64,000 nt of DNA from Asaia astilbis JCM 15831 (GCF_000613845.1 NZ_BAJT01000001.1:227080-291079); one strand, 5' to 3'. Numbered from the stretch's first letter, positions 11,064 through 20,087 are shown. Program-made: numbers and translations. Notes: a model not told the origin generated them from the letters alone.

Positions 11064-11896
11064 CGCGTCAACGCCAGAAAGAGCGCTTCCATATCTCCTG
11101 GCAGGACAGGCAGGTTCATTGTCTCGAAATCGGGACGCCAGCCTTGCACCCAGACACTCCCGTCCGGAAGGTCCGCCAGAACCTGTAGGCCAAGGCTCGC
11201 ATCCGGCCAGGCGCCGAGACGGCGGATCTCTCTGGTGAAAGTTTCGGTTTTCAGGTCGCTGATAAGGCGCCCTTTGTGCAGGACCAGAAAGCGATCGCAG
11301 ATCTGCTCGAGATCGGAGATGATGTGAGAAGAAATGAGCGCCGTTGTCTCGCGTCTTTGCGCAGTCTCTGAAAGGAGCTCGACAAATTGGCGGCGGGCTA
11401 GGGGATCGAGGCTTGCAACGGGCTCATCGAGAATCATCAGGTCAGGAGAAAAGCGCAGTGCAAGAACAATCGCCAGGCGCTGTCGCTCTCCCCCGGAGAG
11501 AGAATTGATCCGCGCCTTGGGGTCGAGCGCCGCCCAGTCAGCCCATCTTTTGTCTTCCCGATCTTCTGGTCTTTCCTGAAACTTGGCCAGATAATCCTTG
11601 AGTTCCTGCACGCGAAACCAGGTGAGGCCGGTAAGGGTCTGGGGAACGAATCCGACACGAAGGCGGGTTTCGGGACTGAGGGCTCCGGCAGGCTCGCCCC
11701 AGAGGTGAACGGAGCCCGAGTTCGGGGCCAGAAGTCCGAGGAGGCAGCCGATCAGGGTTGTTTTGCCGGCGCCGTTCGGGCCCAGAAGAGCGGTGACGCT
11801 ACCCGGGGTGAGAGAAAAAGTAATGTCGTCGAGAATATTCCTGTCATCGTAGGTCTTGCAGAGACGATCGAATGCAACAGGAAGAGGCATGCTCAA
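11060..11896 (-). CDS. ABC transporter ATP-binding protein
   Basis: A 278-aa cytosolic ATPase. Walker A is GPNGAGKTT (about 39-47), the signature is LSGGERQR, Walker B is DLMILDEP, and the switch His is in ISSHI. The layout matches ABC-2 exporter ATPases. The C-terminus (about 220-278) is an extra domain common in this family. It is the first gene of a two-gene operon with the membrane protein at 9639. The start ATG 11896 follows an AT-rich leader. Confidence 0.88.
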   Translation of the reverse strand: MSMPLPVAFDRLCKTYDDRNILDDITFSLTPGSVTALLGPNGAGKTTLIGCLLGLLAPNSGSVHLWGEPAGALSPETRLRVGFVPQTLTGLTWFRVQELKDYLAKFQERPEDREDKRWADWAALDPKARINSLSGGERQRLAIVLALRFSPDLMILDEPVASLDPLARRQFVELLSETAQRRETTALISSHIISDLEQICDRFLVLHKGRLISDLKTETFTREIRRLGAWPDASLGLQVLADLPDGSVWVQGWRPDFETMNLPVLPGDMEALFLALTR

Positions 11897-12080
11897 AAAA
11901 TCCTTAATAAATCGAAACGACTATCTTTTTACCTAACTGCTGCGGAGTCAAAGACTAAGAGAACGTTTTGTTACGAAAGCAGGCGCTTCAAAGAACCGAG
12001 AAACGGGCAGACAGAGCGTTTCGTGGCAGAGCTGCAGAAAAGAGATGCGTGGGAGAAAAGGGCAGGCTAAATCGGAGACC

Positions 12081-12608
12081 ATGTCCACATTCGTCGAACG
12101 CGTGAATCAGGCCGATCTCTGGCTGCTCGATAAAGTCTTCCAACCGGCTTCTGACAGGTTGCCCGAAAGGCTGCCTGCGGCTGAACTCGGCATGAGTTTG
12201 CAGCTGGGGGCCATCGTCTTCTTTTTCTCTGCCATTGCGATCCTGGTGTTCAGCGGTCAGGTCTCTCTGGGCAGCTCAATGTTCAACATCCTGAACTGGG
12301 TGCTGTTCGTCGCCTTCTATCTCGCCGTCATGAAGATGCGCGCCTTGATCCGCCCCGGCCAGGCCAATCCGCTGCGCTCCTTCTTGCTGGGAATGAGGCC
12401 GCTCAATGTCGTCTGGCTGGTGATTTCTTTCTGGAGCGGCATCACGGGAACGGGCCCGCTGATGCTGGCCGATCTTTTTGTGATGATTTCAAACCTGATC
12501 TTTGTGATCGGTCTTTATCTGGTTTCGTGTCAGCCTCGCCCGCCTTCACGGCGCACGAGCAAAAGCCGGGTTGAGCTGCGCCCGATCATGGGTGGTCTGA
12601 GAGACTAA
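12081..12608 (+). CDS. Small multi-pass membrane protein, unknown function
   Basis: About 175 aa from ATG 12081 (MSTFVERVNQAD), preceded by CGGAG; an upstream in-frame ATG at 12045 is less likely. Four hydrophobic segments occupy about 45-155. The C-terminal tail is basic (PRPPSRRTSKSR). I do not recognise a family. It stands alone, divergent from the ABC pair and convergent with the next gene. Confidence 0.65.
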   Translation: MSTFVERVNQADLWLLDKVFQPASDRLPERLPAAELGMSLQLGAIVFFFSAIAILVFSGQVSLGSSMFNILNWVLFVAFYLAVMKMRALIRPGQANPLRSFLLGMRPLNVVWLVISFWSGITGTGPLMLADLFVMISNLIFVIGLYLVSCQPRPPSRRTSKSRVELRPIMGGLRD

Positions 12609-12623
12609 GAATAACGCGCTCGG

Positions 12624-13156
12624 TCAACGCAGGTAGATCGAGCGATCCATATGCGGCGTGTCCGCAATCGAGTGGATGAACTGTGTACCGGCGATCCCAA
12701 TCAGGATGCCGGCTGCAAAGCCGCACCAGACCAGAATGCTCAGATAGGGCTTGCGTGCATCGCGGGTGACTAGGCGCGTTTGTAATTCGGCGCGGGATTG
12801 CTGGGTCTGGAACAATTCTGACCGCACAGCATCCAGTTTTGCGCGTGAATTGCGCAGTTCAAGATCCATCTGCCGGAGATTATTGGTCAGAGTGACGATC
12901 TGCTGGCGCGCAGCCAGCGCGTCCGGACCGCTCTCGGCTGTTTTGGAGGTGCGCGACCGTGGTTTGGCTTTAGGCGGCGGATTGGGTGCAATGGCCACGA
13001 AGAGGTTCTTCAGAGCCCCGCCCGTCATCGCGTTTCTTTTGGCGCGTGAGCGCAGAGCGTTCAGTGCCGCTTCTGCTTGACCCTCCTGCTCCTCGAGGAC
13101 GAGCGCAAGGATGTCGGAAAGAACCTTGAGTTCTTTAGGTCGAAAGAACCGGACAT
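12624..13156 (-). CDS. Coiled-coil protein with one C-terminal membrane helix (one frame break)
   Basis: The reading frame from ATG 13025 gives 134 aa, but upstream sequence in the same frame is clearly coding (VLSDILALVLEEQEGQAEAA). A better start is the ATG at 13156, which overlaps the tsaC stop (TGATG). One base is missing from the T-run at 13134-13136, and adding it joins MSGSFDLK to ELKVLSDILALV. The repaired protein is about 177 aa: an N-terminal helical part, a Pro/Lys-rich linker, a coiled coil of Gln/Leu/Arg heptads, and one membrane helix near the end. The function is unknown; the overlap suggests coupling with tsaC. Confidence 0.6.
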
Positions 13157-14166
13157 CAGCCGATCATGCTCTCCAGATCGTCATCCCCGCCAGCGACTGC
13201 AGGGCGGGGGCTTGCCGCACGGCGCAGCCGGTCGAGAATGGCGAGGCCGAGACCGTGCCGAGGGACAGGCATGGCGGCGATGGTGGTGAGCCCTCGGCGC
13301 TGTCCCTCACTATCGAGAAAACGCAGCCCTGCAAAAAGACGGGCTGCGGCTTCTTCGAGATTGCCGGTCTCGCTCAGGTTGAAGACCAGCCCGGTCTTTG
13401 GTGGGTTCGGTCCGAAAGCGAGCAGGGCTTCGTCATTGCCCACGTTCTCCGCATTGAGACGCACGTGAAGACCGGGGGCATAATGCGAGGCCAGCATGCC
13501 AGGTGAAGAGGGCAGTTTGCTCGCGTAATCATCCGGATTGCGGAGGACACCACAGATGGGTTCAAGCTGTTCAAGAGTGATGCCGCCCGGACGCAACATG
13601 AAGGGCACCTCACGCGAGAGGTCGATCACGGTGCTCTCAAGCCCGACCGAGCAGGGGCCGGAATCCAGAATGGCGTCAACGCGTCCATGCATGTTGCGCA
13701 GCACGTGGAAGGCGTCCGACGGACTGACGCGTCCAGAGGGGTTTGCCGATGGCGCGGCGACCGGCTCGCCTACGGCTTCAAGCAGGGCCAGAGCCGTGTT
13801 GCCGCGGGGCACACGCACGGCGATCGTCGGCAGACCGGCTGATGCGAGATCGCAAATGGTCGAGCTGCTTTTGCGCGGCAGAATCAGGGTCAAAGGGCCG
13901 GGCCAGAACGCTTCAGCCAGCCGGTAGGCAAGTTCGGTCGGTTCGACATGCGCGAAAGCAGCTTCGGTACTGGCGAAATGGCTGATCAGCGGATTAAAGC
14001 GTGGCCGGTCCTTGGCAGCGAAAATCTGCGCGACAGCGCTGCTCGATGTGGCCAGCGCGCCGAGGCCGTACACGGTCTCGGTGCCGAAAGCGACGAGCTT
14101 CCCGTCGAGGAGGAGCTCAGCGGCGCGGGCAATGCTTGCGGGATCGGCCTTCAGGATATCGGTCAT
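13156..14166 (-). CDS. tsaC: L-threonylcarbamoyladenylate synthase (Sua5/TsaC long form)
   Basis: Makes threonylcarbamoyl-AMP for the t6A modification of ANN-decoding tRNAs. The start is chosen at ATG 14166 (MTDILKADP), which overlaps the cysQ stop (ATGA). The YrdC core has the GTETVYGLG substrate loop, KDRPRFNPL, and the SANPSGRVSPS nucleotide site. A C-terminal Sua5 domain (about 220-336) marks the long form. It is the middle gene of a cysQ-tsaC-coiled-coil operon. No defect is seen. Confidence 0.92.
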   Translation of the reverse strand: MTDILKADPASIARAAELLLDGKLVAFGTETVYGLGALATSSSAVAQIFAAKDRPRFNPLISHFASTEAAFAHVEPTELAYRLAEAFWPGPLTLILPRKSSSTICDLASAGLPTIAVRVPRGNTALALLEAVGEPVAAPSANPSGRVSPSDAFHVLRNMHGRVDAILDSGPCSVGLESTVIDLSREVPFMLRPGGITLEQLEPICGVLRNPDDYASKLPSSPGMLASHYAPGLHVRLNAENVGNDEALLAFGPNPPKTGLVFNLSETGNLEEAAARLFAGLRFLDSEGQRRGLTTIAAMPVPRHGLGLAILDRLRRAASPRPAVAGGDDDLESMIG

Positions 14167-14969
14167 GTGCGGTCCTCGTTCTCTAGAGGACGGCCAGTGC
14201 AAAGGAAGGGGGGGTTGAACCAGCCAGGCTTGCCGTAGCTGAGAGGGGCGCCTGACTCATCGAGTACGCGACCTCCCGCAGCTTCCACAATTGCCTGAGG
14301 TGCTGCCGTGTCCCATTCCATGGTGGGGCCGAGACGTGGATAGAAATCAGCCTCGCCCTCGGCCACGCGGGCAAATTTGGCGGCGGAACCGATATTGCCC
14401 AGCTTGGCGACTTTACGCCCAGCGAGCCAGTCTTTCAGGCGGGGATCATCGGCATAATGGCGCGAGGCCAGAATCCGCAAGCCGTCTTCCGGCGGAGGAG
14501 CCGTCGTGATTTCGGTCAGGCCATCAACGTCCCGGCGCCAGGCGCCCCGTCCGACCAGACCTGTATAAAGCTGGTCATAAGCGGGCAGGGCCATGGCGCC
14601 GAGGAGCGGGCGATTTTTGTGGATGAGCCCGATATTGACGGTGAAGTCGTCACGACCTGCTGCGAATTCACGGGTGCCGTCCAGCGGATCGACCAGCCAG
14701 TAGGTTACACCCGGCTCTACAAACGTGCCGCCTGCGACCTCTTCTTCTCCGATGGCGGGGATATCGGGCGTTGCAGCACGCAGACCGGCGAGGATATGGC
14801 GTTCTGCGGCCTTGTCGGCCTCGGTCACCGGGGATTTATCTGCCTTGATGATCGTCTCGAAACCGTTGTCGCGAATATCATTGATGAGCGCCGCCGCTTC
14901 ATCCGCCAGACGGGCGGCAAGAGCGAGAAGGGCTTCGGCATCGAAAGGGAGGGCGGCAAGCTCAGTCAT
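14163..14969 (-). CDS. cysQ: 3'(2'),5'-bisphosphate nucleotidase CysQ
   Basis: A 268-aa inositol-monophosphatase-fold enzyme that recycles pAp formed in sulfate assimilation. The metal-binding motifs are GEEE (about 75-80), WLVDPLDGTREF, and the C-terminal WDTAAPQAIVEAAGG. The spacing is that of CysQ rather than SuhB. It is the first gene of a leftward operon that overlaps tsaC. No sulfate-assimilation genes lie next to it, so the role rests on family similarity. Confidence 0.88.
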   Translation of the reverse strand: MTELAALPFDAEALLALAARLADEAAALINDIRDNGFETIIKADKSPVTEADKAAERHILAGLRAATPDIPAIGEEEVAGGTFVEPGVTYWLVDPLDGTREFAAGRDDFTVNIGLIHKNRPLLGAMALPAYDQLYTGLVGRGAWRRDVDGLTEITTAPPPEDGLRILASRHYADDPRLKDWLAGRKVAKLGNIGSAAKFARVAEGEADFYPRLGPTMEWDTAAPQAIVEAAGGRVLDESGAPLSYGKPGWFNPPFLCTGRPLENEDRT

Positions 14970-15130
14970 CCATTCCGCTTACCTCAACTTCCAGGCATCG
15001 TCATGAGCAAAACGACCGAAGGGAATAATTTGCTCATCTGATGTGACGGACTGACGGCTCGTTATTGCTGGCTAGGACAGAAGATGACGCCTGACACTTC
15101 GGGAGGGCCTCTGGCGTTTGAGTTGTGACC

Positions 15131-15182
15131 ATGGAGCCAAGTTTGTCGAATGGCGCATTTGGGGCCATATCTTGGTCTCCAT
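15131..15182. repeat. Nested imperfect inverted repeat upstream of the NuoB-like gene
   Basis: ATGGAGCCAAG (15131-15141) and CTTGGTCTCCAT (15171-15182) are inverted copies with a one-base bulge. Inside them, ATGGC (15150-15154) pairs with GCCAT (15164-15168). The structure lies in the divergent promoter region between cysQ and the NuoB-like gene. It may be an RNA leader hairpin or an operator. Confidence 0.35.
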
Positions 15183-15201
15183 TACCTGAGCGGACCCTTG
15201 A

Positions 15202-15684
15202 ATGATCTTCCTGCGTGCACTCCTGGACGCCCATCGCTGGCGGCCCCGCAGTGCCCTCCCACCGGCACCGCGTCCCTTGACGTTGCATCTGGTTGCCGGT
15301 GGGGGATGCGATGGGTGTCTTGTCGAAACCATGGCCCTTCAGGGGGCGGCCTACGACCTGGCGCGTCACGATATCCGTTTTGTCGAGACGCCTCATGATG
15401 CCGAGCTCCTTTTTGTCGTGGGTGTCATCACCCGTGCCATGGTTCCGGCCTTTCGGGCGCGCTGGGCGGCCATGCCATCGCCGAAAGGAGTTGTTGCAAT
15501 CGGAGACTGCGCCTTGGGACAGGGGCCTTTCGCCAGCAATTATGCCGTGCTTGGAGGGATCCTCGAGGCAGATCTGGCGGGCGTCAGGCAATGCGATGTT
15601 GCCTTGCGCGGATGTCCTCCTTCTCCGGCTGAAATCCTGCGGGGGCTTTTGCTGTTGACAACCGGGCGCGTGGTCTCTGCATGA
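15202..15684 (+). CDS. Orphan NuoB/HycG-like [4Fe-4S] subunit
   Basis: A 160-aa protein resembling the 20-kDa Fe-S subunit of complex I and of Ni-Fe hydrogenases (NuoB/HycG). Cys36 and Cys39 (GGGCDGC), Cys103 (IGDCALGQGPF) and Cys138 (RGCPPSPAEI) match the four N2-cluster ligands. No other complex I or hydrogenase subunit lies in the window. It overlaps nrtR by ATGA and so is co-transcribed with this NAD regulator and upstream of nadABC. It may be a relic of a membrane-bound hydrogenase operon or an electron carrier with an NAD-related role. Fe-S binding is likely; the partner is unknown. Confidence 0.75.
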   Translation: MIFLRALLDAHRWRPRSALPPAPRPLTLHLVAGGGCDGCLVETMALQGAAYDLARHDIRFVETPHDAELLFVVGVITRAMVPAFRARWAAMPSPKGVVAIGDCALGQGPFASNYAVLGGILEADLAGVRQCDVALRGCPPSPAEILRGLLLLTTGRVVSA

Positions 15685-16568
15685 ACGAGATCCAGTCGGA
15701 ACTGGTGGCCGTGCTGATTGCCGTGCAGGATGAGGTGCCGCTCGTTCTGACCCTCGATCAGGGCCGTAACCTGCCCTCAGGGCCTCTCGAGACCCGGCAT
15801 CGTTCTTTGCAGCGTGGCATGAGGCTGTGGGTTGAGCAGCAGACCCAGTGCCGGTTGGGTCATATCGAGCAGCTCTATACCTTTGCCGAAACGGCAGGGC
15901 TTGAGACAGGCGTGCAGGATCATCCACGTCTGATCCGTATTTCGTATATGGGCCTGACCCGTCTCGAAGAGGCGCAGCAGGGCTGGCGTGGCCTTTATGA
16001 GTATTTTCCGTGGGAAAACCGGCGTGAGCACGGTGCCGATCCTCTGCTGTCCGAAATTGCCCGTGCGTTGACGGTGTGGGCCAAGGGAGATGCTGCCCGT
16101 CTGTGGCGATGTGCGGAGACTTTCGGTCTGGATGGACAGCCCTGGAGCGATGAGCTGGTTCTGCATCGCTATGAGCTGCTCTGGGAAGCGGGTCTACTCC
16201 CTGAGTCGCAGCAGCCAGGTTCCTGGCTGGCGCCCGGTCGGTCGATGCCTTCGGACCGTCGGCGTATTCTGGCGACAGCTTTGGCCCGGTTGCGCGCCAA
16301 GATACGCTACCGACCTGTTGTGTTCGAACTCATGCCCGAGACCTTCACCCTGTGGCAATTGCAACGCACGGTCGAAGCCATTGCGGGCAGCCCCCTGCAC
16401 AAACAGAATTTCCGTCGGCTCATTCTCGCGCAGGATCTGGTCGAGGAGACTGGGAAGGCCGAGATGCAGGCGCAGGGTCGTCCTGCGCGTCTTTATCGCT
16501 TCAAAGGGACGGTGATCGGGACGCGTCACTTGATGGGCTCCAAACTGCCCATCGCACGATCGGTCTGA
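15681..16568 (+). CDS. nrtR: NrtR-type Nudix-related transcriptional regulator
   Basis: About 295 aa with an N-terminal Nudix-like fold (about 1-170) and a C-terminal winged-helix DNA-binding domain (about 200-290, FTLWQLQRTVEAIAGSPL, then NFRR). The catalytic Nudix box is degenerate, as expected for NrtR, which senses ADP-ribose and represses NAD biosynthesis genes. Its position just before nadABC supports this role. A 21-bp palindrome over the nadA promoter is a likely operator. It overlaps the NuoB-like gene upstream. Confidence 0.82.
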   Translation: MNEIQSELVAVLIAVQDEVPLVLTLDQGRNLPSGPLETRHRSLQRGMRLWVEQQTQCRLGHIEQLYTFAETAGLETGVQDHPRLIRISYMGLTRLEEAQQGWRGLYEYFPWENRREHGADPLLSEIARALTVWAKGDAARLWRCAETFGLDGQPWSDELVLHRYELLWEAGLLPESQQPGSWLAPGRSMPSDRRRILATALARLRAKIRYRPVVFELMPETFTLWQLQRTVEAIAGSPLHKQNFRRLILAQDLVEETGKAEMQAQGRPARLYRFKGTVIGTRHLMGSKLPIARSV

Positions 16569-16632
16569 AGCCGAACGGCGCCGCGGGGATCACAGGAATG
16601 TGGCTTTGCTAATCGGACGCCTCATTCCAGTG

Positions 16633-16680
16633 TTGACTGGCGTAACAGCTTTACCCCTATTATGCTCAATGAGAGTATAA
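16633..16680 (+). promoter_or_regulatory. nadA promoter with candidate NrtR operator
   Basis: TTGACT (16633-16638) and TATTAT (16658-16663), 19 bases apart, form a possible sigma-70 promoter. Across the -10 region lie TTATGCTC (16660-16667), a five-base spacer, and GAGTATAA (16673-16680): eight-base inverted half-sites with one mismatch. A repressor bound here would block the promoter. The adjacent nrtR gene makes NrtR the natural candidate. Confidence 0.6.
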
Positions 16681-16699
16681 ATGAGCGGAGTGGATCTTC

Positions 16700-17686
16700 A
16701 TGGATCAGATGACCCTCGTCAGAGATCGCAGCGATGAGCTTTTCGAGCCCGTTTCCCGCCTGATGACGCGCGAGGACTGGGAGCAGAATTTTGCTGACGA
16801 TATCAGGGCAATTCTGCGGCTCAAGCGCGAGCGCAATGCCGTGATTCTCGCCCATAATTATCAGACACCGGAAATCTTCCACTGCATCTCCGATATCCGT
16901 GGTGACAGTCTGGCGCTGGCGCGTGAGGCTCAGCGTGCCGAAGAGCAGGTCATCGTGATGGCAGGCGTTCATTTTATGGCTGAGACCGCCAAGTTGATGA
17001 ACCCCGAGAAAACGGTGCTTATTCCCGACTCCATGGCCGGGTGTTCTCTGGCGGAATCGATCACGGCTGAAAATGTGCGTGCGCTCAAGGCGACCTATCC
17101 GGGCGTTCCGGTCGTGACCTATGTGAACAGCTCGGTGGCCGTTAAAGCGGAAACCGATATCTGCTGTACGTCAGGCAATGCAAAGAAAGTCGTTGAGAGC
17201 CTCGGTGTGCCGCGTGTCATCATGATTCCGGATGAGTTTCTGGCGCAGAATATCCAGAATGAAACCGGCATCGAGATGCTGACCTGGCCCGGTCATTGCG
17301 AAGTGCATGAACGCTTCACGCCGCTGGAGATCCGCCAATATCGACGTATGCATCCGGGTGTGGTGGTGCTCGCTCATCCTGAATGCCCCCCCAACGTGGT
17401 GGCGGAAGCCGATTATGCAGGGTCGACTGCTGGGATGATGGAGTTTGTTGCCGTGAAGCAGCCAAAGAAAGTGCTGCTCGTGACCGAATGCTCCATGAGC
17501 GATAATCTTGCCGCTCTGAACCCGGCGGTCGACTTCGTCAGGCCCTGCAATCTCTGCCCGCATATGAAGCGCATCACACTGCCAGCCATCCGGCGCGCGC
17601 TGGAGACGATGGGGGAGGAAGTGACCATTCCTGATGCTCTCTTTCCGCAGGCGCGGCGTGCAGTCGAACGCATGCTGGCGATCTGA
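16700..17686 (+). CDS. nadA: Quinolinate synthase NadA
   Basis: Condenses iminoaspartate with dihydroxyacetone phosphate to quinolinate using an oxygen-sensitive [4Fe-4S] cluster. The protein is 328 aa. Family segments include AVILAHNYQTPEI, GVHFMAETAKLMNPEK and TYVNSSVAVKAETD. Conserved Cys lie in PDSMAGCSLAES, DICCTSGN, HPECPP and the C-terminal CNLCPHM. It is the first gene of nadABC, with the likely NrtR-controlled promoter just upstream. nadB follows after seven bases. Confidence 0.95.
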   Translation: MDQMTLVRDRSDELFEPVSRLMTREDWEQNFADDIRAILRLKRERNAVILAHNYQTPEIFHCISDIRGDSLALAREAQRAEEQVIVMAGVHFMAETAKLMNPEKTVLIPDSMAGCSLAESITAENVRALKATYPGVPVVTYVNSSVAVKAETDICCTSGNAKKVVESLGVPRVIMIPDEFLAQNIQNETGIEMLTWPGHCEVHERFTPLEIRQYRRMHPGVVVLAHPECPPNVVAEADYAGSTAGMMEFVAVKQPKKVLLVTECSMSDNLAALNPAVDFVRPCNLCPHMKRITLPAIRRALETMGEEVTIPDALFPQARRAVERMLAI

Positions 17687-17693
17687 GGCGCCC

Positions 17694-19190
17694 ATGATGA
17701 CGCTGACCCGTTTTGCTGGCTGGCCGGTAATCGCAGGGGCCGGTCTGGCCGGGCTCACGGCGGCGCTTCACCTCGATCGTCCCTGTGTTGTGTTAAGCCC
17801 GACCCCTCTTGGGGACGAGGCTGCCAGCATGTTGGCACAAGGCGGGCTAGCGGCAGCTGTCGGTCACGATGATGACGTCTCGTTGCATATAAAAGACACG
17901 CTCGATGCAGGTGACGGGCTGTGCGATGCCAAAGCCGTCGAAGAGATCATTGCAGCAGGTCCCTCTGCTCTGGCGACCCTGCTCGAATGGGGGGTGGCGT
18001 TCGACCGCAAGGGAGAAGACGCCCTTGATCTGCACCTGGAAGCCGCGCATTCTCGTGCGCGCATCGCCCATGTGAGAGGGGATAGCAGTGGTGCCGGAAT
18101 CATGCAGGCCCTCATCGCCCGTGTAAAAGCGCTGCCGCGTATTGTCGTGCTCGAAGGGGTGACGCTGGATCACCTTCATGAGGTTGAGGGAGAGATACGC
18201 GGCGTCTGGCTCAACACAGGGCAGTTCATTCCGACAAATTTCTGTATTCTGGCGAGCGGGGGAGCCGGGGCGCTTTATGCCGTGGCAACGAGCCCCGGGA
18301 GCAATACGGGACGAGGACTCGCAGCGGCGGCTCGCGCGGGCGCCAGACTGGCCGATATGGAATTCGTCCAGTTTCACCCGACCGCGCTCGATGTCGAGAC
18401 GGGAGGAGGACGCGCGCCTCTGATCAGCGAGGCCGTGCGCGGTGCGGGTGCGGTGCTGGTGGATGAAACGGGGGGGCGTTTCACCGAGGAGCTTCAATCG
18501 CGGGACCGGGTCTCTCGCGCGATTGCCCGACATCGTCTGGACGGACATCGCGTCTTTCTCGATGCGCGAAGCGGCAGGGCGGGGAAGGGCTTGAGACAGC
18601 TCTTTTCGCGTCAGTTTCCCGGAATTGCACGGTCCTGCCGAAGCTTTGGTATCGATCCGGATCGGGAGCCGATCCCGGTGCGCCCGGCGGTGCATTACCA
18701 TATGGGCGGTGTCGCGACAGATCTGCATGGGCGCACCAGCCTCACCGGGCTTTGGGCCTGTGGCGAAGTGGCCTGCACCGGGCTGCACGGGGCCAACAGA
18801 CTGGCCAGTAATTCTCTGCTCGAAGCCTTCGTCATGGGGCGAGCGGTCGCATGGGACGTCAATAACGCGCCACGCGAGCGCCATTCCTGCCAGAATCCGT
18901 CTCGTCCCGCGCGTCTGGGTGCCGCCAGTTTCGGTCAGCGCATGGACCGGGGCGCCGGGATTTTGCGCGATCATGACGGGATCGAAGCATTGCTGGCCAG
19001 TCTCGCACCGCTGGCCGAGCGCGACGATCACGCTCTGGTTGGCGCAGCGATCGCCGCCGCTGCCCTGCGTCGTCGCGAAAGCCGGGGGAGCCACTGGCGT
19101 CTCGATTGTCAGGAGCCCTCTGCGGTCGGACGTTACCATTTCACCTTGAAAGATATCGGCCTTCAGGAACGGAGCACTGTCTGCGCATGA
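17694..19190 (+). CDS. nadB: L-aspartate oxidase NadB
   Basis: FAD enzyme that oxidises L-aspartate to iminoaspartate, the substrate of NadA. The start is set at ATG 17694 (MMTLTRFAGW), seven bases after nadA. It has the N-terminal FAD motif AGAGLAGLTAAL, the succinate-dehydrogenase/fumarate-reductase-type FVQFHPTALD, the active-site region AVHYHMGGVATD, and GLHGANRLASNSLLEA. The length (498 aa) is a little short at the C-terminus but within the family range. Its stop overlaps the nadC start by ATGA. Confidence 0.94.
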   Translation: MMTLTRFAGWPVIAGAGLAGLTAALHLDRPCVVLSPTPLGDEAASMLAQGGLAAAVGHDDDVSLHIKDTLDAGDGLCDAKAVEEIIAAGPSALATLLEWGVAFDRKGEDALDLHLEAAHSRARIAHVRGDSSGAGIMQALIARVKALPRIVVLEGVTLDHLHEVEGEIRGVWLNTGQFIPTNFCILASGGAGALYAVATSPGSNTGRGLAAAARAGARLADMEFVQFHPTALDVETGGGRAPLISEAVRGAGAVLVDETGGRFTEELQSRDRVSRAIARHRLDGHRVFLDARSGRAGKGLRQLFSRQFPGIARSCRSFGIDPDREPIPVRPAVHYHMGGVATDLHGRTSLTGLWACGEVACTGLHGANRLASNSLLEAFVMGRAVAWDVNNAPRERHSCQNPSRPARLGAASFGQRMDRGAGILRDHDGIEALLASLAPLAERDDHALVGAAIAAAALRRRESRGSHWRLDCQEPSAVGRYHFTLKDIGLQERSTVCA

Positions 19191-20047
19191 CGTCACTTGT
19201 TTCACCTCTCCCCGATCTGATGTGGGAGCCGATCGTTCGGGCAGGGCTTGTCGAGGATTTTGGCGTGGGGGGTGATGCCACAACCCAGGCGATTGCCCGT
19301 CCCGGTCAGCGATTACGAGCAGTCTTTCGCGCACGTCACGAAGGTGTGGTGGCCGGCATGAGCGCTGTGCGTCTGGCGTTTTCCCTGCTCGAGCCGCAGG
19401 TGGAGTTTACCCTCTTCAAGGACGACGGCAGCCGGATCGTGCCACGCGATATCCTCGCTGAGGTCGAGGGGTATGCCGAGACCATTCTGGGCGGAGAGCG
19501 TACAGCCCTCAATCTTCTCTCGCATCTGAGTGGGATCGCGACGGCGACGCGGCAGGTTGTCGATGCGGTGCAGGGCACGAAAGCGCGGATCTGCTGTACG
19601 CGCAAAACCCTGCCCGGACTGCGCGCCATCCAGAAATATGCGGTCAAAGCCGGAGGCGGAAGCAATCATCGGTATCGCCTCGATGATGCAATTCTGATCA
19701 AGGATAATCATATCGCGCTTTGCGGTGGCGTGGAGGCAGCGCTCCGTGCTGCGAGGAGCCGAGCAGGGCATTTGATGGCGGTCGCACTCGAGGTGGATAC
19801 GCTCGAACAGCTCAAGGAAGCCATGTCTGGTGGCGGCGCCGATGCCTATCTTCTCGATAACATGGCACCTGCCTTGTTGCGCCAGGCCGTGGAGCTGGTC
19901 GATGGGCGTGCCGTGACCGAAGCCTCTGGCGGGATTACGCCAGAAACGGCGCCTGCCATTGCCGCAACGGGTGTGGACGTTTTGTCGCTCGGCTGGCTGA
20001 CCCATAGTGTCAAGGCGCTCGATATCGGGCTCGACATCGATCTGTGA
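19187..20047 (+). CDS. nadC: Nicotinate-nucleotide pyrophosphorylase (carboxylating) NadC
   Basis: Converts quinolinate and PRPP to nicotinate mononucleotide. The start is ATG 19187, overlapping the nadB stop; the product is 286 aa. Substrate-binding segments are ERTALNLLSHLSGIAT, CTRKTLPGLRAIQKYAV, GGGSNHRYRLDDAILIKDNH, and the C-terminal EASGGITPETAPAIAATGVD. It completes the aspartate route to NaMN. A hairpin follows eight bases after the stop. Confidence 0.95.
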   Translation: MTSLVSPLPDLMWEPIVRAGLVEDFGVGGDATTQAIARPGQRLRAVFRARHEGVVAGMSAVRLAFSLLEPQVEFTLFKDDGSRIVPRDILAEVEGYAETILGGERTALNLLSHLSGIATATRQVVDAVQGTKARICCTRKTLPGLRAIQKYAVKAGGGSNHRYRLDDAILIKDNHIALCGGVEAALRAARSRAGHLMAVALEVDTLEQLKEAMSGGGADAYLLDNMAPALLRQAVELVDGRAVTEASGGITPETAPAIAATGVDVLSLGWLTHSVKALDIGLDIDL

Positions 20048-20054
20048 CATGCTG

Positions 20055-20087
20055 CCTCACTCTGCGGGGGATACGCCCGGAGTGAGG
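20055..20087 (+). terminator. Hairpin after nadC
   Basis: CCTCACTC (20055-20062) pairs perfectly with GAGTGAGG (20080-20087) across a GC-rich loop just past the nadC stop. There is no long U-run. It is the probable end of the nadABC transcript. Confidence 0.55.

Noticed and set aside
15034..15927. 297-aa reverse frame over the NuoB-like and nrtR genes
   Set aside because: The forward genes have conserved Cys and domain motifs; the reverse frame is low-complexity and basic.
17847..19334. 495-aa open frame opposite nadB
   Set aside because: nadB has all expected motifs and overlaps nadC correctly; the reverse frame is a shadow.
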